DNA from: a virus
Virus record (IMG/VR): IMGVR_UViG_3300045972_000132
Span: 1 to 64,000 of that record
DNA: 64,000 nt
Direction: 5' to 3' (one strand)
The stretch's first letter is position 1. Each line of letters opens with the position of its first letter. Position numbers and translations under genes: made by a program. This document shows positions 15,350-24,766 of this stretch, in pieces. The notes below the pieces were generated by a model. The model was not told where the DNA came from, did no database searches, and saw nothing but the letters and a program-made list of their open reading frames with translations.

Positions 15350-17380
15350 ATGCCGATAAAGTACGAAAAGGGCAGGTATCGTAGTTTTCAATCCGAAGCT
15401 GAGGTTAGAAAACTGTTAAAAGACGATCTTGCCAGGTTAACACCAGACGAGCGAGCGGTTGTAGAGCAGATGATTGCTGAAATGCAGCAAAATCCTACCG
15501 GATTGAGTGAATCGCTTGGGAAACTAGCCTCATCCGAATACAAGTCTAACCCCGTTGATCTGAAGACTTTCATTTACGATGAAGAGTACCTAGGTGCTAC
15601 CTGTGACGTTCTATACCCTAAACTGTTTACCTGCCTCAATGACGTATTCAATGGGGGCTACCAAGAAGCAATTTTTACCGGCAGCACCGGTTGGGGAAAA
15701 AGCTTCAGCGCCAGTATCGGTATTTGCTACCTGCTGTATCAGTTATCTCTTCTCAAGAACCCTCAACGTTCCTTCGGCCTAGGTGCAGGTTCTACTATCG
15801 ACATCGTGGTTTTCTCGGTAACTGCCGAACTAGCTAGAAAGGTAGCCTTTGATAACGTTGTTTCTAAGATTCAAGCTAGCCCATATTTCAAGAAGAACTT
15901 CCCTTTCGATGAAACCAAGACCGAGTTAAGGTTCCCTAATAAGATTCAAGTATCTCCCAAGGCAACCACCGACAACTCAGCCCTAGGTCTAAACGTTATT
16001 GCTGCACTCATGGATGAGGTGGACTTCATGGGTCAAAAACGCTCCAAGAAGTCTGTATCCTTGGACGTAGACACTGCCGAATCCATCTACAATACCATCA
16101 AGCGTCGTATGAAGAACCGCTTCGCCAAGCAGGGAAAATTACCTGGAATCTTCTTTATCGTGTCTTCTAAGAACACTACGGACTCATTCACGGCAAGGCT
16201 CATCAAGAATTCCATGAGTGACTCTACCGTCTACTGTGCTGATTACGCCACCTGGGATGTAAAAGCAGAAAACAACTTCACAGGTGGGTGGTTTACCGTC
16301 CTAGTAGGTAATGAACAGATTGAATCCAAGATCCTAACTCCAGAGGAAACCGAAAAGTACAAAAAGGATCCTCCCGAGGGTTGCATCATTATTGATGTTC
16401 CCGAGGACTACCGGGTAGACTTCATCAAGGATCTCGATGGCTCCATCAGAGATACGGCAGGTATCGCTACGGTTTCTATCTCTCCATTTATCCAAAAAAG
16501 AGATTCTATCGCCTCAGCTACTTCAACCGCTCGTCAAATATACGGACCTGGGTTCATTCACCCCTTTACATCCATCGAACATGATTTTGGTAAAGGCGGG
16601 AAGATAATTTGGGATCGGATCTGCCAAGAGGTTCAAGAGAAGGACTTCCTAGGGAGATATAGCACCAGTTTCAAGCCCCTCCGAAACCCCTCTGCCTATC
16701 GCTTCGTACATATTGACCCCTCCCTTTCAGGAGACTCTACCGGTATTTGCATGGCTCATATCGCTAGCTATACCCAAGTAGTCCGGAGGTCTGGTGACGG
16801 TACCGAATATACCGAGCGTGCCCCTATTTACGTTATTGACTTCATGCTCCGCATCAACCCTCCTACGGGAGGGGAAATCGTTCTAGGGGATGTCCGTCAG
16901 TTCATTTATGATTTCTCAGCCCATGGATTTACTGTCGCCAGTATTACCTCTGATACTTATCAGTCCGCCGATACCATTCAGACCCTAGTTAGTCGCGGAT
17001 ATAATGCTACAACGGTATCCGTAGATAGGACCATGGAACCCTACAACGTTCTAAAGACAGCACTGTATGAAAATCGCATACTGATGTATGATTATGAACC
17101 CTTAAAGAGTGAATTGATTGCCCTTCAGAAAGATTTAATTAAAATGAAGGTGGACCACCCTCCGCGTGGCCGAAAAGACGTAGCGGATGCCGTTGCAGGC
17201 TGTCTATTCGCTCTTTCTCAAAATACTTCTGCTGATCCCCTGCCTATTATAAAAACCAACACAACTGTAAATACTTCAGGAAACTATTCAAGTGATCCAA
17301 GTACTGGACAGCAAGGCTGGCAAGATATCATGCCTTCATTTATAATGGGGGGTAATCCGTGGGGTTCTGGGGACGAGTAA
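15350..17380 (+). CDS. terL: Terminase large subunit
   Basis: The protein has 676 residues. The N-terminal packaging ATPase has Walker A GSTGWGKS (111-118) and Walker B ending in LMDE (220-223). The RNase H-like nuclease has HIDPSLSGDSTG (454-465, D456), SDTYQSAD (534-541, D535) and KDVADAVAG (609-617, D610 and D613). It cuts concatemeric DNA and pumps it through the portal. The N-terminal 65 residues and the Ser/Asn-rich last 55 residues are extensions. Order (small subunit, large subunit, portal) is standard. Confidence 0.96.
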   Translation: MPIKYEKGRYRSFQSEAEVRKLLKDDLARLTPDERAVVEQMIAEMQQNPTGLSESLGKLASSEYKSNPVDLKTFIYDEEYLGATCDVLYPKLFTCLNDVFNGGYQEAIFTGSTGWGKSFSASIGICYLLYQLSLLKNPQRSFGLGAGSTIDIVVFSVTAELARKVAFDNVVSKIQASPYFKKNFPFDETKTELRFPNKIQVSPKATTDNSALGLNVIAALMDEVDFMGQKRSKKSVSLDVDTAESIYNTIKRRMKNRFAKQGKLPGIFFIVSSKNTTDSFTARLIKNSMSDSTVYCADYATWDVKAENNFTGGWFTVLVGNEQIESKILTPEETEKYKKDPPEGCIIIDVPEDYRVDFIKDLDGSIRDTAGIATVSISPFIQKRDSIASATSTARQIYGPGFIHPFTSIEHDFGKGGKIIWDRICQEVQEKDFLGRYSTSFKPLRNPSAYRFVHIDPSLSGDSTGICMAHIASYTQVVRRSGDGTEYTERAPIYVIDFMLRINPPTGGEIVLGDVRQFIYDFSAHGFTVASITSDTYQSADTIQTLVSRGYNATTVSVDRTMEPYNVLKTALYENRILMYDYEPLKSELIALQKDLIKMKVDHPPRGRKDVADAVAGCLFALSQNTSADPLPIIKTNTTVNTSGNYSSDPSTGQQGWQDIMPSFIMGGNPWGSGDE

Positions 17381-17426
17381 ATCTGTGGTAATATTGACAC
17401 AAACATTTTTAAATTAAGGACAGCCA

Positions 17427-19232
17427 GTGGGATTTATAAATAGTGTTGCCGGTCCTCTGCGTAAAGTTTTTGCCACAGATCGCAACAAACAGAACGCCGA
17501 AATCGCCAAGGGCGCTATTTACGAGCCTAACCATCCAGGTGGGCTTATGGCCGCCTTTGATGGTAACGTTTATTCTGACTATCTAAGAGTAGACACAGAT
17601 CTTCTAGCTAAATACATGGACTATCAAGGCATGGACGACTATGCCGAGCTATCCAGTGCTCTGGATGTGTATGCGGACGATGCCACTCAAATTGACCAGG
17701 AACAGAAGAAAATCCTATGGGTCTCTTCTAAGGATGACAACGCCAAGATCGTTCTAAACGACCTCTATCATAAGACTCTACGAGTAGATGAAGAAGCTTG
17801 GGAAGTTGCTAGAAACTGCTGCAAATATGGGAATGATTTTGAGGAGATCCTAGTAGCGGAGAATGGTGTTGTTGGACTCAACTTCCTACCTACGCAAACC
17901 GTTAGAAGAATAGAAGGCCCCCACGGGGATGTAATTGGCTTCCTACAGGACTTCACTGGAAAGACCGGGTATTCACCTGAGGAATTCAAGAAGCTCCTAT
18001 CAGAGAGAATGCGTAAAAATCGGGGTGAACAAGCCACGATGGACCAATCCCTCGTGGCCTTAGAAGATTGGGAAGTTGCCCACTTTAGATTAAGGGGCAA
18101 GAACCGTTCCTCACCCTATGGTACCAGCGTTCTAGACAGTGCTCGTTTTATCTGGAAGCGCCTTATGCTTCTTGAAGATGCAGCGATGGTATTCAGAATC
18201 CAACGCGCTCCTGAAAGATACGCTTTCTATGTCGATGTTGGTGATATGCCTCCCAAGGAAGCCATCGCCCACTTGAATCAAGTTCGCGCAATGCATAAGA
18301 AACGCAAGATGATCGACCCTAGCACCGGAAAGTTAAATCTTCGCTGGGAAGCTATTTCCCCTGAAGAAGACATCTATATTCCAGTTAGAAAAGGAATTCA
18401 AGGTGCCCGTGTAGAAGTCCTACAAAGCCCAGCTTGGCAACAAACTGACGATCTTGAGTACTTCCTAGACAAGATGTTCGCGGCTGTAAAGGTTCCTAAG
18501 GCATACCTAGGTAAAGAAGGCGGCGTAGCCAAAGCCGTTCTATCAAGTGAAGACGTAAGATTTGCTAGAACCATCCTACGGGTCCAAAACGCCCTTAAGT
18601 CAGGATACAAGCAAGTCGGCAGGGTCCACTTGGCTGCGCTAGGTATCGACCCTAACGAAACCGACTTTGATCTAAACATGACGGTACCCTCCGCAATCTT
18701 TGAACTAGCTCAACTTGAGGTCAAGAATGCAAGGGCTGATTATTCTGCTAGAATGAAAGCAGATGTATCTCAATATTGGATTCTCTCCAAGATTCACGGC
18801 ATGACTGACACGGAGATTGAAAACATCTTCATTCAGAAGAAAGAAGATTTTGATCGTGACTCGGCTATGCAGATGGAACAAATGCAGGCCCAGCAACAAG
18901 CTGCTACGGCAGGAATGCCTCCACAACCCGGTGCTCCCGGTGCTCCTGGGGCACCACAAGCCGCTCCTGCCGCTCCTCCTGGCATAATTAGTGGCCCGCA
19001 GGCTCTCGCAATGGCTAATCAATTAGCCCCAGCCCAAGAATGGCGTCAGAAGAAGTCCCTTAGACTTGGCCGTGGAATTACAGAACAAGAATTATTCAAA
19101 GGTAACAGAGAGCATGAAAAACGGGCCGAAGAATCCTTTGCCAAACTTTTGAAGTCAGATCTACAGATGCAACATCGGCTCACTGAAATGCAGAGCCTCC
19201 TTCATGAATTAAGAACCGCCTCTAGGAGATAA
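17427..19232 (+). CDS. Portal protein
   Basis: The protein has 601 residues. It follows the large terminase and resembles T4 gp20-type portals: a segment with PYGTSVLDSARFIWKRLMLL, then RAPERYAFYVDVGDMP, and a clip/stem-like region followed by an Asp-rich helix. It forms the dodecameric ring for DNA entry and exit. The GTG start follows AAGGAC. The C-terminal part has a Pro/Gly/Ala-rich linker (about 495-530). Length is within the family range. Confidence 0.92.
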   Translation: MGFINSVAGPLRKVFATDRNKQNAEIAKGAIYEPNHPGGLMAAFDGNVYSDYLRVDTDLLAKYMDYQGMDDYAELSSALDVYADDATQIDQEQKKILWVSSKDDNAKIVLNDLYHKTLRVDEEAWEVARNCCKYGNDFEEILVAENGVVGLNFLPTQTVRRIEGPHGDVIGFLQDFTGKTGYSPEEFKKLLSERMRKNRGEQATMDQSLVALEDWEVAHFRLRGKNRSSPYGTSVLDSARFIWKRLMLLEDAAMVFRIQRAPERYAFYVDVGDMPPKEAIAHLNQVRAMHKKRKMIDPSTGKLNLRWEAISPEEDIYIPVRKGIQGARVEVLQSPAWQQTDDLEYFLDKMFAAVKVPKAYLGKEGGVAKAVLSSEDVRFARTILRVQNALKSGYKQVGRVHLAALGIDPNETDFDLNMTVPSAIFELAQLEVKNARADYSARMKADVSQYWILSKIHGMTDTEIENIFIQKKEDFDRDSAMQMEQMQAQQQAATAGMPPQPGAPGAPGAPQAAPAAPPGIISGPQALAMANQLAPAQEWRQKKSLRLGRGITEQELFKGNREHEKRAEESFAKLLKSDLQMQHRLTEMQSLLHELRTASRR

Positions 19233-19236
19233 CAAA

Positions 19237-20127
19237 ATGGATTCAAAACTAATAGCCACCAACTCAATCTCCACTCTAGTGGAAGGTTCGTTCGAAGCGT
19301 TCTCCGAAGTAATTCGCCAGACGCTTATTCAGGAATCCCAGAGACTATTCGGAAACGAAACCGACAAGCTCAAGATTATTGGAACATTTAAAAACCATGT
19401 AATCGTTGTGAACGAGAACGCCAAGTTCGCAAAGGTAATGTTCGAAACTACGGATGATGGGCAAATCATCATAACCGGTCTGGAAGATCTAAAGATTCCA
19501 GTATATGAGGATCGTGAGGTTCTATTAAAAGAACAGGCCCTAGTTGCAGTAGACAGTATCCTAGCTGGAAATATTAGCGAGGGTAGAAGCATTATCAAGG
19601 ATCTAGTACGTCTTTCTCCCGGCGATACCTCATTTGCCAATACCTTAAAGGTTCAAACCAGTATGGGAGGGTTAGACTCCATCAGTGAATCCTTAGATCG
19701 ATCAGTTGAATTAGGGGCTGATGAGTACATGGACACGTATCAGGCCAAATACCAAGATTTACAGATGTCATCCGAGACTTTCGACATTAACTCCATGAAA
19801 CCAGTAATAGAATCCAATCTACTAACGGTAATTGAAAAATTGGACCTTTTAAAGAACAAAACCGATGACTTAGTTGCAAAGTTGGAAAAAGTGTCCGAAA
19901 ATAGCGCAGATTCCTCCAAAAAGGAATTTCTGGAGTTTATGAAAACCTTCGCATCAGACTTAGTTGAATCCAAGACCGCTGTAGTTTACTCAATGAGTAA
20001 TGTCGTTGATGTTAAGGCTCTTGGTCAACTGTACGATTTAGCGTCGGAACGTTTTAAAAAGCAAGAGCACATCTTTAACCAACTATCTGACGCTTCCGAG
20101 GTTTCGGATTCAGCGTTAACCCAATAG
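19237..20127 (+). CDS. Hypothetical head-module protein
   Basis: The protein has 296 residues. It lies four bases after the portal gene and ahead of the acidic prohead gene. The N-terminal half is mixed alpha/beta and the C-terminal half (about 170-270) is helical with coiled-coil-like heptads. There is no match I recognise. A prohead core or portal-associated role is inferred from position alone. Confidence 0.65.
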   Translation: MDSKLIATNSISTLVEGSFEAFSEVIRQTLIQESQRLFGNETDKLKIIGTFKNHVIVVNENAKFAKVMFETTDDGQIIITGLEDLKIPVYEDREVLLKEQALVAVDSILAGNISEGRSIIKDLVRLSPGDTSFANTLKVQTSMGGLDSISESLDRSVELGADEYMDTYQAKYQDLQMSSETFDINSMKPVIESNLLTVIEKLDLLKNKTDDLVAKLEKVSENSADSSKKEFLEFMKTFASDLVESKTAVVYSMSNVVDVKALGQLYDLASERFKKQEHIFNQLSDASEVSDSALTQ

Positions 20128-20137
20128 GAGCTACACA

Positions 20138-21106
20138 ATGGCCCGTAAACCTGTATTTATCACTTCACTGAAGGACGACCTTATCAAGATGGGTCTAATG
20201 GAAGCCGACGCATCCCCTATGGATGTCCAACCTGCCGACGCAGAGCCAGACGAGGAAGATCCAAAAGCTCAGAAGGCATCTGAGGGAGATCCCCATGAAA
20301 ACGCCAAGAAGTCTAAGGCTGAAAAGGAAGGCGAGGAAGGCGAGGAAGGCGATGACGCCCCTAAGGAAGAGTCCAAGAACAGCTTCCGCAAGAAGCTCGG
20401 CAAGAAAGGTTCTGAGAAGCCCATGCACGTTAAGTTCGGCAGGAAGCACGAATCTACTGAGACCGCCGCTGAAAGAATCAATACGATTCTAGAATCAGCC
20501 GATGCGGAGCTAGCCCAGCAGGAACTAACGGTTGCCGACGCAATTCGTGGTTTCGCTCAAATCTCCCTCGTTGCCGATAAGCTCTCTGAGCGTCTAGCCG
20601 AAGTAGCCCTAGAGCTACAGAATGAGAGTCTAGCTGACTTCTCCGCAGCTTATGACCAGCTTGCCGAAGAGGCTGCTGACTCTGCTGAATCTCTAATGAC
20701 CCTCTCAGAAAGCTCTGAGGATCTAGACGAGACCCTGATCGAGTCCGACTTTGCTCAGATGACCGAAGCCCTTGTTGAAGGTCTAGAAGTTTATGCAGAC
20801 CTCGTTGAAGAAGACGAGTCTGATGAAGAGACCAAGGATGACAAGAAGGACGACGAGGAAACTGGCGAAGAAGTAGAAGGTGACAAAGAAGAACCTAAGG
20901 AAGAGTCCGACGCCCGTTCCGAGTGGCTACGCCTCCGCGAATTACGCGGCCAGGATCTAGCCGAGGAAGAAGAGGGTGAAAACAAGGTCCACATCGACAT
21001 CGACTCACACAAGAGCGACGATGAAGAGGATAAAGAAGACGACAAGGACGACGAAATGGGCGACGAAGACAAGGATGATGAAGGGGAGAAAGAAGAGGGA
21101 AAATAG
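20138..21106 (+). CDS. Acidic prohead/core-like protein (zero-frame product)
   Basis: The protein has 322 residues and is very acidic, with runs of Glu, Asp and Lys at 30-85 and 225-322. A helical centre lies at about 110-220. Acidic small proteins sit between portal and protease in T4-like head operons (gp67, gp68), so a prohead core role is likely. The last two sense codons and the base before them form the heptamer G GGA AAA right before the TAG, and the -1 frame stays open beyond it (see the extended product). Confidence 0.7.
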   Translation: MARKPVFITSLKDDLIKMGLMEADASPMDVQPADAEPDEEDPKAQKASEGDPHENAKKSKAEKEGEEGEEGDDAPKEESKNSFRKKLGKKGSEKPMHVKFGRKHESTETAAERINTILESADAELAQQELTVADAIRGFAQISLVADKLSERLAEVALELQNESLADFSAAYDQLAEEAADSAESLMTLSESSEDLDETLIESDFAQMTEALVEGLEVYADLVEEDESDEETKDDKKDDEETGEEVEGDKEEPKEESDARSEWLRLRELRGQDLAEEEEGENKVHIDIDSHKSDDEEDKEDDKDDEMGDEDKDDEGEKEEGK

Positions 21107-21321
21107 TCCCCCGGAATCACCTCTCGCTTCTAGTAGATCCGGCTACTGGCAAACATTTTACACAAAGAACACGTAGAGGTTCTTACAGCAGTGGAAGAAA
21201 GGAAACAGTCGGAGCGGATCGCGCTTTTCTCCGACCGTTTTCTAACCCTTCCAGAAAAGTTAAGAAAGCGTTATCCTCACTAGGTAGAACACCTAACAAA
21301 TTTAAGAAATGGCGGATATAA
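20138..21321 (+). CDS. Putative -1 frameshift product of the acidic prohead gene
   Basis: A shift at GGGAAAA (21097-21103) into the -1 frame bypasses the TAG at 21104-21106 and adds about 72 codons up to the TAA at 21319-21321. The added part is very basic (for example RKVKKALSSLGRTPNKFKKW), the reverse of the acidic body. The -1 frame is open from a TGA at 21079 onward and holds no ATG, GTG or TTG before the extension, so independent initiation is unlikely. AAGGGGAG (21081-21088) lies at the distance of the stimulatory Shine-Dalgarno in dnaX-type sites. A sequencing error in the G/A run is the alternative. Confidence 0.6.
21097..21103 (+). promoter_or_regulatory. Slippery heptamer of the acidic prohead gene
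   Basis: G GGA AAA in zero-frame phase follows the X XXY YYZ rule for -1 slippage. A 7-bp hairpin (CTAGTAG at 21130-21136 with CTACTGG at 21143-21149, one G-T pair) lies 26 bases downstream. That is farther than usual, so the upstream Shine-Dalgarno-like AAGGGGAG is the more likely stimulator. Confidence 0.6.
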
Positions 21322-23078
21322 AAATGTCAAAAAAGGTAAATCTAAAACCAATCAATCTGGAAGAGAACACTCTTGCTACCCAGACCACAGCTAGAGATCT
21401 TACCGAAGTTGTTGCGGTTGGTTCCCTAGAGGTAATTACCGAAAGTTCTGTAGACGGGAAGCCTAAGAAGTTTAGGGTTCGCGGCCACTTCGGAAATTGT
21501 GATGAGGCTACTGCCAATAAGCGTGTTTACCCAAAGACACTCTGGGAACGCGAAATTACTCGTCTAACCGCCCCCATGACGGAAAAGACCCTATATGGTG
21601 AGTTAGATCATCCTCAGGACGGTCGCACGATGCTTGCCCGTGTAAGTCACGTTATTACTGGAATGAAGATCGAAAACGGCAAAGTTATTGGCGAGGCTGA
21701 AATCGTCCCCACCACTGCTGGTAAGAATCTTCAGGCCCTTTTGGAGTCTGGCTGCAAAGTCGGTATCTCTTCTAGAGGGTTCGGCAGCACTAAACCCGGC
21801 CCCAAGGGAGAAGATATCGTTCAAGAAGACTACAAGCTCGTTACCTTCGACTTCGTAGCTGATCCTGCTGCTGGTGCCTTCCCTAACGTATTCATCGAGT
21901 CCCTAGGGCACTCGGTAGGCTCCAAGCAATTAACCCTAGACCAGTTAAAAGAAGCTAACCCTACCTTGGTTGCAGAGATTGTAAAACAAGCAGTTGAGTC
22001 TAAGGAAGCTGAAATTCGCAAGACCCTAACCGAGTCAGTGGTAACGGAAGCCTCCGCTGCTGTCCAAAACGCCAAGGACGCCCTCAGAGACGAGTTCGCC
22101 CAAGAGCTATCCATTGTCATTGCTGAGTGCAAGTCTGAATTAAGGGAAGAGGTTAAGCAGGAACTAATGTCGGATCCGGAGATTGGTGCAGCAAAGACCA
22201 CCTTGGAATCCATCAAAATGCTCCTAGCCCCCTATATTCTCCCTCAGGACGTTTCCACCGTTGTGGAGTCCAAGAAGGCTGAAATCGCAGCCCTGACTGA
22301 ATCCGCTGATGAGACTGTAACTGAATATGAAGCCAAGCTAGACGATGCGAATAGCCAGATTCAAGCAATGGCCGAAACTCTCCGCACTGTCGGTTACAAG
22401 TATTATCTAGAAACCCTAATCTCCCAGTATCCAGAAGCCGAGCTAATCCGAAAGATGGTTGGATCTGTCGATGATTACGACTCTTCTGATGAGATTAAGC
22501 TGAAGGTCGAAGCCCTAATGGCAGATCTAGATCAGAAGCAGCAAGATCAAGAGTCCAAGGCGCAAGCTAAGGCTCAGTCAAAGATTGATCAAGAAACTAA
22601 AGCAGCACTTGCTGAAGCTGCCCAAGCCAAGAAAGAACACGCAGAAGTATTCGCCAAGCTTGAAAAGGCTGCGGGTCTTCTAGAAGGCATGTCAGATAAG
22701 GTTTCCGGTCTTGAGAAGCAATTACAGGACGCTGAATCACAGGCCAAAAAGTCCCAAATCAAGTTTTATGCTGAACAGAAGTTGACAAAACACCCAAAGG
22801 CTTCCAAAATCCGTGAAGTCTTAGAAACCGTTGAATTCAATACAGTTTCTGAAGTAGATAAGTTTTTTGAAAAATTCCAAGGGCAAGTTTCAGCAGCACC
22901 CACTGAGACCTTGGAGGAAACCAGAGCAAGAGTTCGTGCAAAGGTCAGTGGTGGTAGGACGGTAACACCGTTGGACGAAGAGACAGTATCTCGGGAGAGA
23001 ACTTCACCTCTAGCCAACTTAATAGGAATCAGTCCTAGCGAGTTTAGGAATTTAGCTAAACTTGATGGGAACAAATAA
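21309..23078 (+). CDS. Prohead protease fused to a scaffold-like coiled-coil
   Basis: The protein has 589 residues. Residues 30-200 match a gp21-type prohead protease: GELDHP (H101), VSHVITGMK, GISSRGFGS (nucleophile S154 or S155) and a strand FDFVADPAAGAFP with the third catalytic candidate (D181 or D185). From about 205 to 540 the protein is long, charged and helical with heptads, as expected for a scaffold core. In T4 the protease (gp21) and scaffold (gp22) are separate genes, so this looks like a fusion. The ATG at 21309 is used; a second ATG at 21324 is possible. Confidence 0.85.
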   Translation: MADIKMSKKVNLKPINLEENTLATQTTARDLTEVVAVGSLEVITESSVDGKPKKFRVRGHFGNCDEATANKRVYPKTLWEREITRLTAPMTEKTLYGELDHPQDGRTMLARVSHVITGMKIENGKVIGEAEIVPTTAGKNLQALLESGCKVGISSRGFGSTKPGPKGEDIVQEDYKLVTFDFVADPAAGAFPNVFIESLGHSVGSKQLTLDQLKEANPTLVAEIVKQAVESKEAEIRKTLTESVVTEASAAVQNAKDALRDEFAQELSIVIAECKSELREEVKQELMSDPEIGAAKTTLESIKMLLAPYILPQDVSTVVESKKAEIAALTESADETVTEYEAKLDDANSQIQAMAETLRTVGYKYYLETLISQYPEAELIRKMVGSVDDYDSSDEIKLKVEALMADLDQKQQDQESKAQAKAQSKIDQETKAALAEAAQAKKEHAEVFAKLEKAAGLLEGMSDKVSGLEKQLQDAESQAKKSQIKFYAEQKLTKHPKASKIREVLETVEFNTVSEVDKFFEKFQGQVSAAPTETLEETRARVRAKVSGGRTVTPLDEETVSRERTSPLANLIGISPSEFRNLAKLDGNK

Positions 23079-23111
23079 CCCGGTTAGTAAAATAACCAAA
23101 CGGAGAACACA

Positions 23112-24632
23112 ATGAGCAAGCCTTCCCTTAACGGCATCGATGCCCGTAAGACTCTGATGGACGAGTCTTACCTCGGTGCAATCACCAACAAGTGGTCAGA
23201 GTACCTAGAAGGTATTCCTAGCCGCTCAGACAGCGACCGCTATCTACGCGGCTGCACTGCAATCCTCATGGAGAATCAGTCGGAGTACCTCCAGGGCCTA
23301 GACGAAGACACCCGCCAGAGCAACGTCGGTAGCTTCACTAAGTTCATTTTCCCAATTCTCCGCAGAGTATTCCCCAACTTGATCGCCAACGAAATCGTTA
23401 GCGTTCAACCTATGACTGCTCCTACCGGCGCGGTCTTCTACCTAGATTACGTCTACGGTAGCTCCAAGGGTCAAGTTGTCGGCGGAACCACTACCTTCCC
23501 AGACGGATTCGACAAGGACTACTCAGGCGAATACGTTAACGGCGAGCAGCTAGGTGGCGGCGTAGGCGACGGTGCAAAGTGGGGCGGCGCAGGCGGGGCT
23601 CTAACCGGTACCCTCGGCTGGCTCCCAGTTCGTGACCCCGCAGATGCCTCAGGTCTATTCAGCGTCACGTTCTCCGAACTAGACTCCTCAGGTAACGTTG
23701 TCCAGACTGCCGTTGCAGCTTCTGGCGGCGCAAGCTTCACCTTCACCCCCGCTGGCGGCTCTACCGCAGGTTCTATCGCGCTAACTACTGGCGTTATCAC
23801 CGGCTTCAAGTTCCAGAACGCGGTTGCTCTAAACAACACGGTTCGCGCATACTACTACTACAACGGTGAAGCTTCCTCATCCGGCGTAGCTCAAGTACAG
23901 CTAAACGTCCGTCAGTCACCAGTTCAGGCAGTTCCTCGCCGCCTCAAGGCCCTATGGTCCTCTGAAGCAGCAGAAGATCTACGCGCACTACACGGCGTAG
24001 ACGCTGAGGCTGAAATGGTTGCCATGATCGCCCAGGAAATCGCGCTAGAAATCGACCGCGAAGTCATCCAGGACCTTCTCAAGAACTCCAACGGAACCAC
24101 GGCTCAGTTCGACCGTACTCCTCCCGCCGGTATTCCTGAAATCCAGCACCTCCGTGCAATGGTTACCCAGATTGCAACGGTATCCAACCTCATCCACAAG
24201 AAGACCCTCCGCGCTCCAGCAAACTGGATCGTAACTTCCCCCGAAGTTTCGGCTCTCTTGGCTCAGTTAACCACTCACGGTGACTTCCGCCCAATGTGGT
24301 CTAGCGACACCAGCACCCCATACGGCGCAGCGGACGCTCCTCGTCCCCTACAACGTAACGGCCAGTTCGGCGTTTACAAGTGTGGAACGCTGATGAACAA
24401 GTGGACGATCTACGAGGATCCATACTTCACCCGTAACCAGATGCTAGTCGGCCTAAAGGGCGACGGCTTCCTGAACGCCGGTTATGTATGGGCACCCTAT
24501 GTTCCACTCCAGGTAACTCCTACGTTCCTAGACCCAGCGGATATGACCATGCGTAAGGGTCTCCGTACTCGTTACGCGAAGAAATTACTCCGTTCAGAAT
24601 TCTACGGAAACGTCACCATCAGCAACGTGTAG
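23112..24632 (+). CDS. Major capsid protein, T4 gp23-like
   Basis: The protein has 506 residues. Position after the protease/scaffold gene, the segment TKFIFPILRRVFPNLIANEI, then VQPMTAPTGAVFYLDYVYG, and the late ILRTPANWI-like stretch (LRAPANWIVTSPEVSALL) are typical of gp23-type HK97-fold capsid proteins. A Gly-rich variable insert lies at about 140-260. The codon choice is noticeably more biased than in neighbouring genes, as expected for the most expressed phage gene. GGAG precedes the ATG, and a strong terminator follows the stop. Confidence 0.94.
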   Translation: MSKPSLNGIDARKTLMDESYLGAITNKWSEYLEGIPSRSDSDRYLRGCTAILMENQSEYLQGLDEDTRQSNVGSFTKFIFPILRRVFPNLIANEIVSVQPMTAPTGAVFYLDYVYGSSKGQVVGGTTTFPDGFDKDYSGEYVNGEQLGGGVGDGAKWGGAGGALTGTLGWLPVRDPADASGLFSVTFSELDSSGNVVQTAVAASGGASFTFTPAGGSTAGSIALTTGVITGFKFQNAVALNNTVRAYYYYNGEASSSGVAQVQLNVRQSPVQAVPRRLKALWSSEAAEDLRALHGVDAEAEMVAMIAQEIALEIDREVIQDLLKNSNGTTAQFDRTPPAGIPEIQHLRAMVTQIATVSNLIHKKTLRAPANWIVTSPEVSALLAQLTTHGDFRPMWSSDTSTPYGAADAPRPLQRNGQFGVYKCGTLMNKWTIYEDPYFTRNQMLVGLKGDGFLNAGYVWAPYVPLQVTPTFLDPADMTMRKGLRTRYAKKLLRSEFYGNVTISNV

Positions 24633-24661
24633 TTTAATACCTACATTAACTAGTCCTAACT

Positions 24662-24689
24662 AGGCCACTCTGAAAAGGGTGGCCTTTTT
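24662..24689 (+). terminator. Rho-independent terminator after the capsid gene
   Basis: A 10-bp stem (AGGCCACTCT at 24662-24671 with AGGGTGGCCT at 24676-24685, one G-T pair) with a GAAA tetraloop is followed by TTTTTATTT. It is a textbook intrinsic terminator 30 bases after the capsid stop codon. Confidence 0.93.
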
Positions 24690-24700
24690 ATTTGTGTCAC

Positions 24701-24750
24701 TTGCTTTCAACACATTCTATGCTATCCTTAGTTATAAGAGTATGTATAAC
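24701..24750 (+). promoter_or_regulatory. Promoter and inverted repeat of the LAGLIDADG gene
   Basis: TTGCTT (24701-24706), a 16-bp spacer and the extended -10 TGCTATCCT (24720-24728) form a promoter. GTTATA (24731-24736) and TATAAC (24745-24750) are a perfect inverted repeat around the expected transcription start, a possible operator. Confidence 0.6.
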
Positions 24751-24766
24751 TAATAAAAGGATATAA

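Noticed and set aside
20195-21120. Open frames on the minus strand opposite the acidic prohead gene
   Set aside because: They are Ser/Leu/Phe-rich mirrors of Glu/Asp/Lys codons, with no ribosome sites.
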